NCBI RefSeq assembly: GCF_003477525.1 | Contig: NZ_QUDO01000014.1 | Span: 1 to 64,000 of the forward strand | DNA: 64,000 nucleotides | Source of the DNA: Ruminococcus sp. AF41-9 | GTDB lineage: Bacteria > Bacillota > Clostridia > Lachnospirales > Lachnospiraceae | Direction of reading: 5' to 3' | Shown: piece by piece, positions 47,577 to 57,234 of the stretch | How the letters are laid out: every line of letters begins with the position of its first letter | Position numbering within the stretch: the stretch's first letter is position 1 | The notes under the pieces: model-generated | Database searches by the model: none | The model's input: the letters and a program-made list of their open reading frames with translations, nothing else | Told to the model about the DNA's origin: nothing | Translations under genes and position numbers: made by a program

Positions 47577-47629
47577 AAAAGGAGTTATTGCTCCGCAGAT
47601 GAAATTCTCATCTGTTTTGCAATAACTCC
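47577..47629 (-). terminator. Terminator of the cytidylate-kinase-like gene
   Basis: Read leftwards: GGAGTTATTGC pairs with GCAATAACTCC, with an inner CAGATGA/TCATCTG stem, followed by TTTT. It lies 22 nt past the stop at 47652. Confidence 0.75.
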
Positions 47630-47651
47630 CAATGTTTGCTTATGTATGATA

Positions 47652-48266
47652 TCAGTCTTTCTGTGCCTTCTGGCGGGCAAGTTTCTCGATGATATCAATG
47701 CAGGCATCATATCCTAATGTTCCGGTGTCCAGGCAGAGATCATAATCACGGTATCTGCCAAGATCATGTTTGGTATAGGTTTTGAAATAGGTTTCACGCA
47801 TATCGTCAATCTTGTTCAGATATTTACGCGGGTTCTCTTTTCCGTTTAATCCTAACTTCTCAATGTGTGCGGTACGGGTATCAACATCTGCATGAAGAAA
47901 GATATCCAGACTTGGAATACCGGCCTCACGCAGGATCAGGTTGGAGCAGCGGCCGATCAGAATGCAGTCCTGCTGCGCAAGGTGAAGAACCAGTTCTTTC
48001 TGTGCGCGGAAAATGGCATCATGGGAACTGGAATAGTTCATGGAATTACCCAGGAAATTATCCAGAAGTTTTGCACTGCGGCTTAAATTTTCCCCTTCAC
48101 GTTCAATATCTTCCGCGGAATATCCGCTTCTGGCAGCAGTTTCTCTTACAAAATCCTTGTCATAATAAGGAATGCCGAGACGTTCTGAGAGCACTTTTCC
48201 GACACTGTGTCCGCCGGCACCGAATTCACGGCTGATCGTGATGATCGGATATATTCGTTTAGCCAT
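47652..48266 (-). CDS. Cytidylate kinase-like protein (AAA-type P-loop kinase)
   Basis: I chose ATG 48266 (MAKRIYPIITISREFGAGGH), directly after GGAGG; 204 residues. The nucleotide-binding loop is GAGGHSVGK, then 'LGIPYYDKDFVRETAARSGY', 'CILIGRCSNLIL' and 'IFLHADVDTRTAHI', the pattern of the cytidylate-kinase-like family that is distinct from true Cmk. The expected role is a small-molecule kinase in the cytoplasm; the true substrate is unknown. It is transcribed alone and away from the TRAP genes. Confidence 0.85.
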   Translation of the reverse strand: MAKRIYPIITISREFGAGGHSVGKVLSERLGIPYYDKDFVRETAARSGYSAEDIEREGENLSRSAKLLDNFLGNSMNYSSSHDAIFRAQKELVLHLAQQDCILIGRCSNLILREAGIPSLDIFLHADVDTRTAHIEKLGLNGKENPRKYLNKIDDMRETYFKTYTKHDLGRYRDYDLCLDTGTLGYDACIDIIEKLARQKAQKD

Positions 48267-48411
48267 AGTAAATACCTCCATATGGTTGTGGTTTTTTGTT
48301 TCTTTTATTGTAACGTTTTTTTTAACAGTCTTCAATAAATATTTTCATTTTTGGTGAAATATGATATAATTTTTAAGATATATATATAATTTGGAAGAAG
48401 GAGATGAATCT

Positions 48412-49413
48412 ATGAGAAAAAAAGAGCTTTTCGGAAGCAAAAGAAAAGCAGGCCGGATCGTTGGTCTGGTTGTATCCCTGGTTCTTGCAGTCAGCCTTCT
48501 GAGCGGATGCGGACAGGGGAAAACCCGACTGACATTTGGTACCGGTGGTACTGCAGGTACTTATTATTCTTACGGCGGCGTACTCGCCCAGTATATTACG
48601 AATAATACAGATACCAAGGTTACGGCTGTTTCCACAGGTGGATCAAAAGCCAATCTGCAGTCTGTTCAGGACGGGGATTTCCAGCTTGGATTTGTACAGT
48701 CTGACGTAATGGCCTATGCATGGAACGGTGTAAGAGCTTTCGAGCAGGATGGAGCGACCCATGATTTCAGAACCCTGGGCGGCCTTTATGCAGAGACAGT
48801 GCAGTTGTTTACCATGGATCCTGACATCAAAACAGTAGCAGATCTGAAAGGCAAGAGCGTGTCCATCGGTGCAGGAAACTCAGGTGTATATTTCAATGCA
48901 TTGGATGTCTTAAATGCAGGCGGTATTACTCTGGATGATATTCATCCGCAGTATCTTTCCTTTGAGGACAGTAAAGAATCATTAAAGGATGGAAAAATTG
49001 ACGCAGCGTTTGCTGTTGCGGGGGCGCCTACAACAGCGATCACAGAGCTTGCAACGACCAACGGGGTATATCTGATCAATATTGACGGAGAGGTCCGTGA
49101 TACGATTCTGAACAGTTGTCCGTATTATACCGCCTATCAGATTCCGGCAGGTACTTATCCGGGACAGGACGAACCGGTGGAGACCATTACTGTTAAGGCG
49201 ACGATCGTTGTATCTGAGAGCCTGGATGATGATATTGTCTACGATATGACTGCTGCTATCTTTGATCATGCAGATGAGATTGCATCCGAGAATGCAAAGG
49301 GAGCCGAACTTTCCCTGGAAAATGCCACTACAGGTATGACAATACCGTTCCATGAAGGCGCTGCACGTTACTATGCAGAGCACGGAATCACAGTTGACAC
49401 GAAAGGGGAATAG
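48412..49413 (+). CDS. TAXI-family TRAP transporter substrate-binding lipoprotein
   Basis: Start at 48412 with AAGAAGGAG ahead; 333 residues. A lipoprotein signal ends LLSGC, with the lipid Cys at residue 33. The binding domain begins 'RLTFGTGGTAGTYYSYGGVL' and continues 'DFQLGFVQSDVMAYAWNG' and 'SVSIGAGNSGVYFNALDVL', typical of TAXI proteins, which usually bind glutamate-like or other carboxylated solutes. It delivers its ligand to the fused permease encoded 5 bp downstream. Confidence 0.93.
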   Translation: MRKKELFGSKRKAGRIVGLVVSLVLAVSLLSGCGQGKTRLTFGTGGTAGTYYSYGGVLAQYITNNTDTKVTAVSTGGSKANLQSVQDGDFQLGFVQSDVMAYAWNGVRAFEQDGATHDFRTLGGLYAETVQLFTMDPDIKTVADLKGKSVSIGAGNSGVYFNALDVLNAGGITLDDIHPQYLSFEDSKESLKDGKIDAAFAVAGAPTTAITELATTNGVYLINIDGEVRDTILNSCPYYTAYQIPAGTYPGQDEPVETITVKATIVVSESLDDDIVYDMTAAIFDHADEIASENAKGAELSLENATTGMTIPFHEGAARYYAEHGITVDTKGE

Positions 49414-49418
49414 CCGGT

Positions 49419-51383
49419 ATGAAAGAAAATAAGAGTAAAAAAGTAAATACATCCCCGGCAGGACAGGCAGATGCGGCCAGTGAAGCTGATGTAGATGCGG
49501 TCATGAAGAAATACGACCGTGAGTCAAATGTCCGTGTATGGACAGGAAAATATAAACTGGCTACCCGCGGGATTCTGATCGCGTTTTCATTATGGTGTAT
49601 TTATGTAACGCTTTTTGCAACATTCCTGGAAGAGATCCGACTGACATCTTTCCTCGGACTGGTCGTTCTGATCGGATTTCTGACCTATCCTGCAAAGAAG
49701 GGTGATATCAGAGAGAACTATATGCCGATCGGTGATATTATTTTTATGCTGCTTGGCACAGGCGCGTTTCTGTATTTCACTTTTAATGCAAATAAGATCA
49801 TCAATCAGGGTACCAGATTTGAAACGTATCAGATCATTATAGGTATTATCGGTATTCTGGCACTGGTTGAGCTTACCAGACGATGCGTGGGTCTGCCAAT
49901 CCTGATCGTGGCAGGAGTTTTCCTGATCTATGCACTGGCTGTAGGACTTACAAACCCGGAATTTTTTGGCAGGGTGAAATTCCTGGTGCGTAACCTTTTC
50001 TATACAAAAGAGGGTATTTTCTCCACGCCGGTGAATGTGTGCTCCAAGTATATTGTTGTATTTATTATTTTCGGTGCGTTCCTCGAGAGAACAGGAATCT
50101 CCAATTTCTTTATCCAGCTTGCAAACTGTGTAGCCGGAAAATATGCAGGTGGTCCTGCAAAGGTTGCAGTTATCAGTTCTGCTCTCTGCGGAATGGTTTC
50201 CGGTTCTTCTGTAGGTAATACCGTTACCACAGGTTCTGTTACCATCCCGATGATGAAAGAAACCGGATACAAACCGGAGTTTGCCGGTGCTGTTGAGGCT
50301 GCTTCCTCTACAGGCGGACAGATCATGCCTCCGATCATGGGTGCTGCTGCATTCCTGATGGCAGACTTTGTAGGTGTTCCGTATTCACAGATTATTGTCA
50401 GAGCAATCCTGCCGGCAATCCTGTATTTCGCAGGAATCTTTATCGCAGTACATCTGGAAGCCAAGAAACTGGGACTTTCCGGTATTCCGAAGGAAGAACT
50501 TCCGGTATTTAAGATCCTGATCCGAAAGATTTACCTGCTGTTACCGCTGGTTATGCTGGTTGTCTGGGTATCCGGAAACTACATGACCATGCAGAAAGCT
50601 GCAAGCTATGCGATCATTCTTTCTATCGTGGTAAGTCTGTTTGACAAAGAGAACAGAATCAGTGTTTCCAAGTGTCTGGATGCGCTGGAAGCAGGCGGCA
50701 GAGGCGTTATTTCCGTAGCAGTAGCCTGCGGCGTTGCAGGTATTATCTCCGGTTCCATCACTATGACAGGTCTTGCAAATGACCTGATCAACGGAATCAT
50801 CGGTGTTGCAAACGGAAGACTGATCATCGCACTGTTCCTTACAATGCTTTGCTGTATCGTACTTGGTATGGGCGTTCCGACAACTGCGAACTACTGTATT
50901 ATGGCAGCAACCTGTGCACCGATCCTGGTTCGTATGGGAGTGCCGATCCTGGCAGCCCACTTCTTCGTATTTTACTTTGGTATCGTAGCAGATATCACAC
51001 CGCCGGTAGCACTTGCCGCCTATGCTGGTTCTGCGATTGCGAAGTCAAACCCGATGAAAACTGCATTTACGGCTTCCAAGCTGGCAATTGCAGTATTTAT
51101 CGTACCGTATGTATTCTGCTTTAACCCGTCAATGCTTCTGATTGATACCACTGCTGTCAGTGTAGTTCAGATCTTTATCACTTCACTGATCGGTGTATTT
51201 GGTCTGTCAGCATCACTGGAAGGCTATCTGTTCAGAAAAATGCCGGTACTGATTCGTATTATGCTGGCTGTAGGAGGACTGATGCTGATCGATCCGACTC
51301 TTATGACAGATATTGTGGGAATCCTTCTTATTGTAGCTGGATGTGCATGGCAGAAAATGCAGCAGAATAAGGCTGTAGCATAA
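49419..51383 (+). CDS. TRAP transporter fused permease (4TM/12TM type)
   Basis: 654 residues. A DctQ-like 4-helix part (about 45-170) is fused to a DctM-like 12-helix part with 'SSVGNTVTTGSVTIPMMKET', 'AVEAASSTGGQIMPPIMGAA' and 'LGMGVPTTANYCIMAATCAP', all signatures of the TAXI-associated fused permease. It uses an ion gradient to import the substrate caught by the TAXI lipoprotein. The start is 5 bp after that gene, so both form one operon ended at 51412. Confidence 0.95.
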   Translation: MKENKSKKVNTSPAGQADAASEADVDAVMKKYDRESNVRVWTGKYKLATRGILIAFSLWCIYVTLFATFLEEIRLTSFLGLVVLIGFLTYPAKKGDIRENYMPIGDIIFMLLGTGAFLYFTFNANKIINQGTRFETYQIIIGIIGILALVELTRRCVGLPILIVAGVFLIYALAVGLTNPEFFGRVKFLVRNLFYTKEGIFSTPVNVCSKYIVVFIIFGAFLERTGISNFFIQLANCVAGKYAGGPAKVAVISSALCGMVSGSSVGNTVTTGSVTIPMMKETGYKPEFAGAVEAASSTGGQIMPPIMGAAAFLMADFVGVPYSQIIVRAILPAILYFAGIFIAVHLEAKKLGLSGIPKEELPVFKILIRKIYLLLPLVMLVVWVSGNYMTMQKAASYAIILSIVVSLFDKENRISVSKCLDALEAGGRGVISVAVACGVAGIISGSITMTGLANDLINGIIGVANGRLIIALFLTMLCCIVLGMGVPTTANYCIMAATCAPILVRMGVPILAAHFFVFYFGIVADITPPVALAAYAGSAIAKSNPMKTAFTASKLAIAVFIVPYVFCFNPSMLLIDTTAVSVVQIFITSLIGVFGLSASLEGYLFRKMPVLIRIMLAVGGLMLIDPTLMTDIVGILLIVAGCAWQKMQQNKAVA

Positions 51384-51411
51384 TAAGTTGAATTGTTTTA
51401 ACTGAATTAGC

Positions 51412-51454
51412 AAAGTCCTCTGTTTCTATTGCTATAGATGCAGAGGACTTTTTT
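51412..51454 (+). terminator. Terminator of the TAXI-TRAP operon
   Basis: Stem AAGTCCTCTG with CAGAGGACTT around an 18-nt loop and a run of six T. Confidence 0.9.
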
Positions 51455-51536
51455 GATATAGAGGAAGAAATAAATTACGGATTGTGAAAATCCGCCTGAC
51501 TGTATATTTGATAATTGAGTTATTCTTATGAAGAAC

Positions 51537-51585
51537 ATAAAAAATCCGCCAGAATATTTAGAAAAATATTTCGGCGGATTCTTTT
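51537..51585 (-). terminator. Terminator of the rfb genes
   Basis: Read leftwards, AATCCGCC pairs with GGCGGATT, with an inner AT-rich stem, followed by TTTTT. It lies 39 nt past the rfbD stop and also has a weaker T run on the plus strand. Confidence 0.85.
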
Positions 51586-51623
51586 GCATAAATCTTAGAT
51601 TGCTTATTTTCAACTGAGATGAT

Positions 51624-52565
51624 TTAGAAATCCAGTTCTTTCAGATAACGTCCCAGCGCATCCTGCCAGGTTGGAAGAGGGGTGAAGCCATTGGCTGTCA
51701 GTTTGCTCTTGTCCAGACGGCTGTTGAATGGTCTGGCTGCCTTGGAAGCACCATATTCAGCAGTTGTGACGGAGTTGACTGCCATGTTTTCCGGGAGATA
51801 TTCCGGGTGTCCCATGGCAGCAGCCTGACGGAAGATCTCTTTTGTGAAATCATACCAGCTGATATAGCCGCCCTCGTTGGTTGCGTGATAGTAACCGTAT
51901 TTCTCTGTCTCGATCATATCAACCAGCAGTCTTGCCAGGTCATAGGTATAAGTTGGGGTACCGATCTGATCGTTTACTACGGAAAGGGTGTCGTGTGTTT
52001 TTCCGAGATTGATCATGGTCTTGATAAAGTTTTTGCCGTTTTTTCCGAATACCCATGCGATACGGACGATAAAGAACTTATCTACGGTACCGGAGACAGC
52101 AAGTTCACCGTCCAGTTTTGTCTGACCATAGACATTTAATGGTTTGTAATCTTTGCAGTCCGGCTCCCACGGAGTGGTTCCCTGGCCGTCAAATACATAG
52201 TCAGTGGAGAGGTACAGCATCTTGATGTCAAGTTCTTTGCAGACATCTGCGATATTCTGGGTTCCGGTTACATTTACCAGACGGACCTTCGGCTGATTTT
52301 CCTCATCTTCAGCAGCGTCTACGGCTGTCCATGCAGCACAGTGAACGACTGCATCGACATTTGCCTCTTTGATGACTTTTTCCACAGAAGCTTTGTCTGT
52401 GATATCCATCTGTACATAAGGCATTGTGGTAACGGCAGTACCGTCAGCGATTCCGCTGTAGGAAGGAGCGATGTCACTTCCCACACCTTCATAGCCGCGT
52501 TTTGCAAGTTCATTCATAACATCATGTCCGAGCTGGCCGCCTACACCTGTTACAAAAACTCTCAT
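51624..52565 (-). CDS. rfbD: dTDP-4-dehydrorhamnose reductase
   Basis: 313 residues. An NAD(P)-binding Rossmann start, VFVTGVGGQLGHDV, then 'YLSTDYVFDG', the catalytic YGQTK (Tyr-x-x-x-Lys) and 'FFIVRIAWVFGKNGKNFIKT' mark RfbD/RmlD. It reduces dTDP-4-keto-rhamnose to dTDP-L-rhamnose, the sugar donor for surface polysaccharide. It begins 3 bp after rfbB and closes the leftward cluster rfbA-rfbB-rfbD. Confidence 0.95.
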   Translation of the reverse strand: MRVFVTGVGGQLGHDVMNELAKRGYEGVGSDIAPSYSGIADGTAVTTMPYVQMDITDKASVEKVIKEANVDAVVHCAAWTAVDAAEDEENQPKVRLVNVTGTQNIADVCKELDIKMLYLSTDYVFDGQGTTPWEPDCKDYKPLNVYGQTKLDGELAVSGTVDKFFIVRIAWVFGKNGKNFIKTMINLGKTHDTLSVVNDQIGTPTYTYDLARLLVDMIETEKYGYYHATNEGGYISWYDFTKEIFRQAAAMGHPEYLPENMAVNSVTTAEYGASKAARPFNSRLDKSKLTANGFTPLPTWQDALGRYLKELDF

Positions 52566-52568
52566 AAT

Positions 52569-53596
52569 TTATGCCTCCCCGCGGTGTGCGTACATTTTTT
52601 CATAGTAGTTCTGGTATTCGCCGGAGATGATAGTTTCCCACCATTCCCTGTTTTCCAGATACCATTTGATTGTTTTCTTGATACCGTCTGCAAATTTGGT
52701 TTCCGGTAACCATCCAAGTTCGTTGTGGATCTTGGTAGGGTCGATCGCATAACGCATATCATGGCCTTTACGGTCTGCAACGTATGTGATCAGGCTTTCC
52801 GGTTTGCCAAGTTCTTTGCAGATGATCTTAACGATATCAATGTTTGTCATTTCATTGTGTCCGCCTACATTGTAAACTTCGCCTACACGTCCTTTGTGGA
52901 TGATCAGATCAATGGCACGGCAGTGGTCTTCTACATAGAGCCAGTCACGAACATTTTCACCTGTTCCGTATACCGGAAGTGGTTTGTCATTTAATGCATT
53001 GGCGATCATTAACGGGATCAGTTTTTCCGGGAAATGATATGGGCCGTAGTTGTTGGAGCAGCGGCTGATGGATACAGGCAGTCCGTAAGTTCTGTGGTAA
53101 GCAAGTACCAGAAGGTCGGCAGAAGCTTTGGAAGAGCTGTAAGGGCTGCTTGTGTGGATCGGAGTTTCCTCTGTGAAGAACAGGTCAGGTCTGTCTAACG
53201 GCAGATCTCCGTAACTTCATCAGTGGATACCTGATGGTAACGTTTGATTCCGTATTTGCGGCATGCATCCATAAGGACAGCAGTACCGATGATATTTGTG
53301 GTAAGGAAAACTTCCGGGTTCTCGATGGAACGGTCTACGTGGCTCTCTGCTGCGAAGTTTACAACCATGTCCGGATGTTCTTCTTCGAAAAGTTTGTAAA
53401 CTGCTTCACGGTCTGTAATGCTTTCTTTTACAAAACGGAAATTCGGGTTGTCCATAACCGGTGCAAGAGTGGAAAGGTTTCCTGCATATGTCAGGCAGTC
53501 CAGACAGATAATACGATAGTCCGGGTATTTTTTTAACATGTGAAAAATAAAGTTACTTCCGATAAATCCGGCACCGCCGGTTACGATAATGTTCAT
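52569..53596 (-). CDS. rfbB: dTDP-glucose 4,6-dehydratase, broken by one missing base
   Basis: The first frame (53596 leftwards) has the NAD-binding [10 protein letters not shown] and 'YHQVSTDEV', then stops at 53195. The next frame continues [20 protein letters not shown] and the catalytic YSSSK, and then runs intact to 52569. Restoring one T in the TT(T)AC run near 53214 gives 342 residues, the normal length. The enzyme makes dTDP-4-keto-6-deoxyglucose. The 3,5-epimerase RfbC that should act next is not encoded in this window. Confidence 0.93.
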
Positions 53597-53730
53597 TGAA
53601 ATTCTCCTTTGATTTTATAAATTATAAATAATATAAGTATTCTGCTGTAATCTGTCATAGGCAGAACTGCCGACAGATTACAGAGAAAAAAGTATTGTAG
53701 GCAAATGCTCAGAAGTTGATTCTGAATCAA

Positions 53731-54627
53731 TCAGTGAAGGATATCCAGATATTTGCCATCCAGAACGTCTTTCAGATACTGACCATACTGATTTTTCTTC
53801 AGTACTTCATAAACTTCCAGTACCTCTTCTTTTGTGATCCAGCCATTGAGATATGCAATCTCTTCCAGGCATCCGATCTTGCGGTGCTGGTGGCTTTCCA
53901 TTGTTTTTACGAAATTGGTAGCTTCCACGAGGCTTTCATGTGTACCGGTATCCAGCCATGTGAATCCCTGGCCGAGAAGTTCTACGTTTAATTCACCTTT
54001 TTCCAGATAGATACGGTTGAGATCTGTGATCTCAAGTTCGCCTCTGGCACTTGGTTTCAGATTTTTTGCATATTCTACAACGCGGTTGTCATAGAAGTAT
54101 AAACCTGTTACGCAGTAATTGCTCTTTGGATGTTCCGGTTTTTCTTCGATAGAGATCGCTTTGCCTTCGTGGTCAAATTCTACGATACCGAATCTCTCCG
54201 GATCATCTACATAGTATCCGAATACAGTAGCACCTTCGCCGGATTCTGCGTTCTGTACGGCAGCTTTGAGTCTCTTCTTGAGACCATGTCCCGCGAAAAT
54301 GTTGTCACCGAGAACCATGGCAACGGTATCATTGCCGATAAATTCCTCACCGATGATAAATGCCTGAGCAAGTCCGTCCGGGCTTGGCTGTACGGCATAG
54401 GTAAGATGAACACCAAACTGATGTCCGTCACCGAGAAGTTCCTCGAAACGAGGAGTATCCTGCGGAGTAGAGATGATCAGAATGTCACGGATTCCTGCAT
54501 TCATCAGTACAGACATTGGATAGTAGATCATTGGTTTATCATAGATTGGCAGAAGCTGTTTGGATGTTACCATGGTAAGCGGGTAAAGGCGTGTGCCGGA
54601 ACCGCCTGCTAAAATAATACCTTTCAT
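53731..54627 (-). CDS. rfbA: Glucose-1-phosphate thymidylyltransferase
   Basis: 298 residues. The nucleotidyltransferase start [18 protein letters not shown], '[14 protein letters not shown]' and '[14 protein letters not shown]'-type metal site, with '[20 protein letters not shown]' next, identify RfbA/RmlA. It makes dTDP-glucose and is the first gene of the leftward rhamnose cluster, 134 bp before rfbB. The gap between them has no gene. Confidence 0.95.
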   Translation of the reverse strand: MKGIILAGGSGTRLYPLTMVTSKQLLPIYDKPMIYYPMSVLMNAGIRDILIISTPQDTPRFEELLGDGHQFGVHLTYAVQPSPDGLAQAFIIGEEFIGNDTVAMVLGDNIFAGHGLKKRLKAAVQNAESGEGATVFGYYVDDPERFGIVEFDHEGKAISIEEKPEHPKSNYCVTGLYFYDNRVVEYAKNLKPSARGELEITDLNRIYLEKGELNVELLGQGFTWLDTGTHESLVEATNFVKTMESHQHRKIGCLEEIAYLNGWITKEEVLEVYEVLKKNQYGQYLKDVLDGKYLDILH

Positions 54628-54660
54628 TGCGTATTCTCCTTTTTCATTTGAATATTGATA

Positions 54661-54720
54661 GTTACTGTTCGCTGGCAGTATCCCGTGAAGCGTATTACTG
54701 AGAACAGAGGGAACAGTAAC
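54661..54720 (+). repeat. 60-bp copy of the inverted-repeat (MITE-like) family
   Basis: Begins GTTACTGTTCGC and ends GGGAACAGTAAC, an inverted repeat with few mismatches. It matches the two ends of the 145-bp element at 29859-30003 joined together. No matching target duplication is seen at its flanks. It lies upstream of rfbA. Confidence 0.65.
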
Positions 54721-54837
54721 TGTTAACGGGTCGCTCTGGTATCTTACTGACAGGTACCAGTTTCATTTGGTAAACATATTATAAAAGGTGACCTAAGGTC
54801 ACCTTCAAGTACTTTTTACAAAAATTTTAAATTTTGG

Positions 54838-56019
54838 TTATTTTTCACAAAGAAAAATACCGGCATCCTTGGTGATATGGAATCCACCTTTCACTTTCCG
54901 GGAGACAAATCCACGGAAATCGGTATATTTGTCCAGAAGGTACTGATTCTGATTTCCATGGCAGGAAAGGATGTAGGAGATCAACGGTTCTGCGTCCGGT
55001 ACAAGAAGGGAGTCTTCATAGGATTCCCAGGTAATGCCGGAAAAATACGGAGTAAGGATCTGTGCCCCGTTTTCTCTTCCAAAACGTTCATAGAGCCGGT
55101 CTGCGGACAGAACGATACGGTTGTCAAAATCCTGGACAAGCTGGCTGACTTCCTGCATATGGCGGCTTCCATAAGTGCTGCACACAAGTCTGCCGCCGGG
55201 AATCAGTACCCGTCTGATTTCACGGCAGACGGTTGGAATATCTTCGCAGTAGAAAAGAAGATGATTAGCGATCACGAGATCAAAAGAAGCATCCGGATAC
55301 GGAATGTCTGCACAGTTAAAAACTTCAAAAGAAAATCGTTCATCTTTCCGGCCGATGGCACGTCTGGCATCGCGGAGCATTCCTGAGGAGAGATCCGAAA
55401 GTGTCACGGAGATCTTTCGGGGAAGATACCGGATATTCTGTGTCCATAAAGCACCGTCTCCGCATCCAAGTTCCAGAATCTTCATACCGGAACGGATCTG
55501 GCATTTTTCATAAATCCAGGGAAACCATCCCTGCTGATTCTGAGAGTACAGGCTGTGGAGATTGATACGGGAGGAAATGTTGGAAGCGTTCTGGTACTGG
55601 TTTTTCATGCTCTTTTCCATTCCTGTCAGGTGAATCAGGTCCAGCATCTGACTCCAGTCAATCGCATGGCGGGAACGGATGGCTTCTGTGGTATCCTGGA
55701 TGGCTTTTTCCACAAGCTGCATCTGTTCGATTCGGTCACGCACCAGTTTGAGCTGAATATTCAGGGAATTTTCCATAAAGTGATAATCCGAATCATCAAT
55801 GGTCATTTCCCGGATATCATCCAGAGAAAAACCAAGATATTTCAGAAGGAGGATCTGGGAAAGTCTGGCGAAATCCTCATCTGTATAAAAACGTGCCCCT
55901 GATTCTGTTACATAGGAAGGTTTCAGAATATCCTGTTTATCATAATAGCGGATGGTGCGGAGCGTCACATGAGCCATCCGCGCAAATTCGCCGGAGGAGT
56001 AATAGCCGTCTTTGTTCAT
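54838..56019 (-). CDS. MerR-type regulator fused to a SAM-dependent methyltransferase
   Basis: The start chosen at 56019 (MNKDGYYSSGEFARMAHVTL) makes the DNA-binding domain begin properly, though the open frame extends further upstream; 393 residues. Residues ~5-75 form a MerR winged helix ('RTIRYYDKQDILKPSYVTES'), followed by a coiled-coil dimerisation helix. Residues ~165-340 have class I methyltransferase motif I (ILELGCGDGALW), an acidic 'SDLSSGMLRDARRAIGRKDE' and 'PDASFDLVIANHLLFYCEDI'. It probably controls a gene, perhaps its own, in response to a ligand, and methylates a small molecule or protein. The plus-strand gene at 56411 starts 391 bp away across a shared upstream region. Confidence 0.85.
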   Translation of the reverse strand: MNKDGYYSSGEFARMAHVTLRTIRYYDKQDILKPSYVTESGARFYTDEDFARLSQILLLKYLGFSLDDIREMTIDDSDYHFMENSLNIQLKLVRDRIEQMQLVEKAIQDTTEAIRSRHAIDWSQMLDLIHLTGMEKSMKNQYQNASNISSRINLHSLYSQNQQGWFPWIYEKCQIRSGMKILELGCGDGALWTQNIRYLPRKISVTLSDLSSGMLRDARRAIGRKDERFSFEVFNCADIPYPDASFDLVIANHLLFYCEDIPTVCREIRRVLIPGGRLVCSTYGSRHMQEVSQLVQDFDNRIVLSADRLYERFGRENGAQILTPYFSGITWESYEDSLLVPDAEPLISYILSCHGNQNQYLLDKYTDFRGFVSRKVKGGFHITKDAGIFLCEK

Positions 56020-56410
56020 AAATAAATTCCTAAATAAATCCTTTCTTAATATTACGAAAATGTCATGAAAAGATGTCAGCGATGTCAGCGTTAAGAGTTT
56101 GCCCCTGAACTGATATCTGTGAAGAGTTACGCTGCTAAAGCAGTTCACGTAATTCTTATCGTGAAAATATTATAGCATAAAACTGCGGGAATGCTTGTTA
56201 TTTTATTTTACCTGTGCTATAGTAGAAAAAAGTTGTTATCACTTCAAGGTCAGAATCCGCGGAGGCTTTGAATGTATTTGCTGCTGAATATAAAGCAGAC
56301 AGTGACACAGACTTTTCTCACAAATCATAATCCGGCAGTTCTGCCAGAATTTTTCCAAAATACAATATAATAAAGAGAACAGTAAAAAGTGCAGGAACAG
56401 GAGGACCCTG
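56020..56410. other. Divergent intergenic region
   Basis: 391 bp between the MerR-methyltransferase fusion and the DUF3825-like gene. It holds a direct repeat GATGTCAGC-GATGTCAGC at about 56072-56089, near the leftward start and so a candidate operator, plus a weak GGCAG/CTGCC hairpin at about 56333. I see no gene in it. Confidence 0.3.
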
Positions 56411-57157
56411 ATGAATTTATTTGATTTTACCTACTGTGGCGACTATAACCGTCAGATTCAGAATCTGGCAAGGATGGTCCCGGAACGGTGGAGTTTTTCT
56501 GACACAGCAGATAATGGAATCCTGAAAGGATATCTGGAACACACATTTAAACGCCTCTATGAGGAGAAGAAGGTATGGGAAAAAGAAAATTATGCGATTT
56601 TTAATACAGGACTCTTTAATTGCTATTATCAGCCAATCTATGCCTATTTTATTCCCAATCTGGTTCCGGACAGGCAGTCATGGTTTCTGGATGGATTTTA
56701 CACGGAGTACTATTTATTAAAGGAAGGAATTACCAGCCTGCCGGAGAAGGCAAGCTATGTGGAAAATCCTTCAGATCTGGTATTTGACACGAATCTGCCG
56801 GTGATTCCCCAGTATGACCATATTTTCGGAGATGAGGAGAATGCGGCACGTCTGCCAAAAGAGGTGAGGGAGAGCAGTATGCGGCTCCAGCTTTTTGACG
56901 GAGCACTCAGGCAGACCAGAAGAATGCTGGAAGCAGATTACAGAACTGCAATCCCGCAGTATTACAACCATTCGATTCAGCTTCTGATCCCTATCTGCCT
57001 GCGGCATCCCGGACGACCGGATCTGGCACTTGCCTGCATGAAAACAGCAGATGGAAGTAAATATCTGGGACGCACCTGCCTGACTTTGCGCATGGCATAT
57101 CACAATGCAAGACTGCTGGCGAGAGTGGAGAAAAGCTGGCTGATGGCATCTTACTGA
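56411..57157 (+). CDS. DUF3825-like protein
   Basis: 248 residues. 'YAIFNTGLFNCYYQPIYAYF' and the late 'YNHSIQLLIPICL' and 'ADGSKYLGRTCLTLRMAYHNARL' match the DUF3825 domain, elsewhere found beside RNA-binding OST-HTH domains. The whole protein is this one domain. No motif allows a reaction to be named. It starts after ACAGGAGG. The following 240 bp contain a 15-bp tandem repeat and then an acyltransferase gene. Confidence 0.7.
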   Translation: MNLFDFTYCGDYNRQIQNLARMVPERWSFSDTADNGILKGYLEHTFKRLYEEKKVWEKENYAIFNTGLFNCYYQPIYAYFIPNLVPDRQSWFLDGFYTEYYLLKEGITSLPEKASYVENPSDLVFDTNLPVIPQYDHIFGDEENAARLPKEVRESSMRLQLFDGALRQTRRMLEADYRTAIPQYYNHSIQLLIPICLRHPGRPDLALACMKTADGSKYLGRTCLTLRMAYHNARLLARVEKSWLMASY

Positions 57158-57234
57158 GTGTATGGGTGTTATGGGTGTATGGGACGGGATTGCGATGATT
57201 GACAGCAGGATCCTGAGGGATATGATAAAGACTC

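Noticed and set aside
54661..54720. Target-site duplication at the 60-bp copy
   Set aside because: The 8 bp on each side do not match, unlike the copy at 29859.
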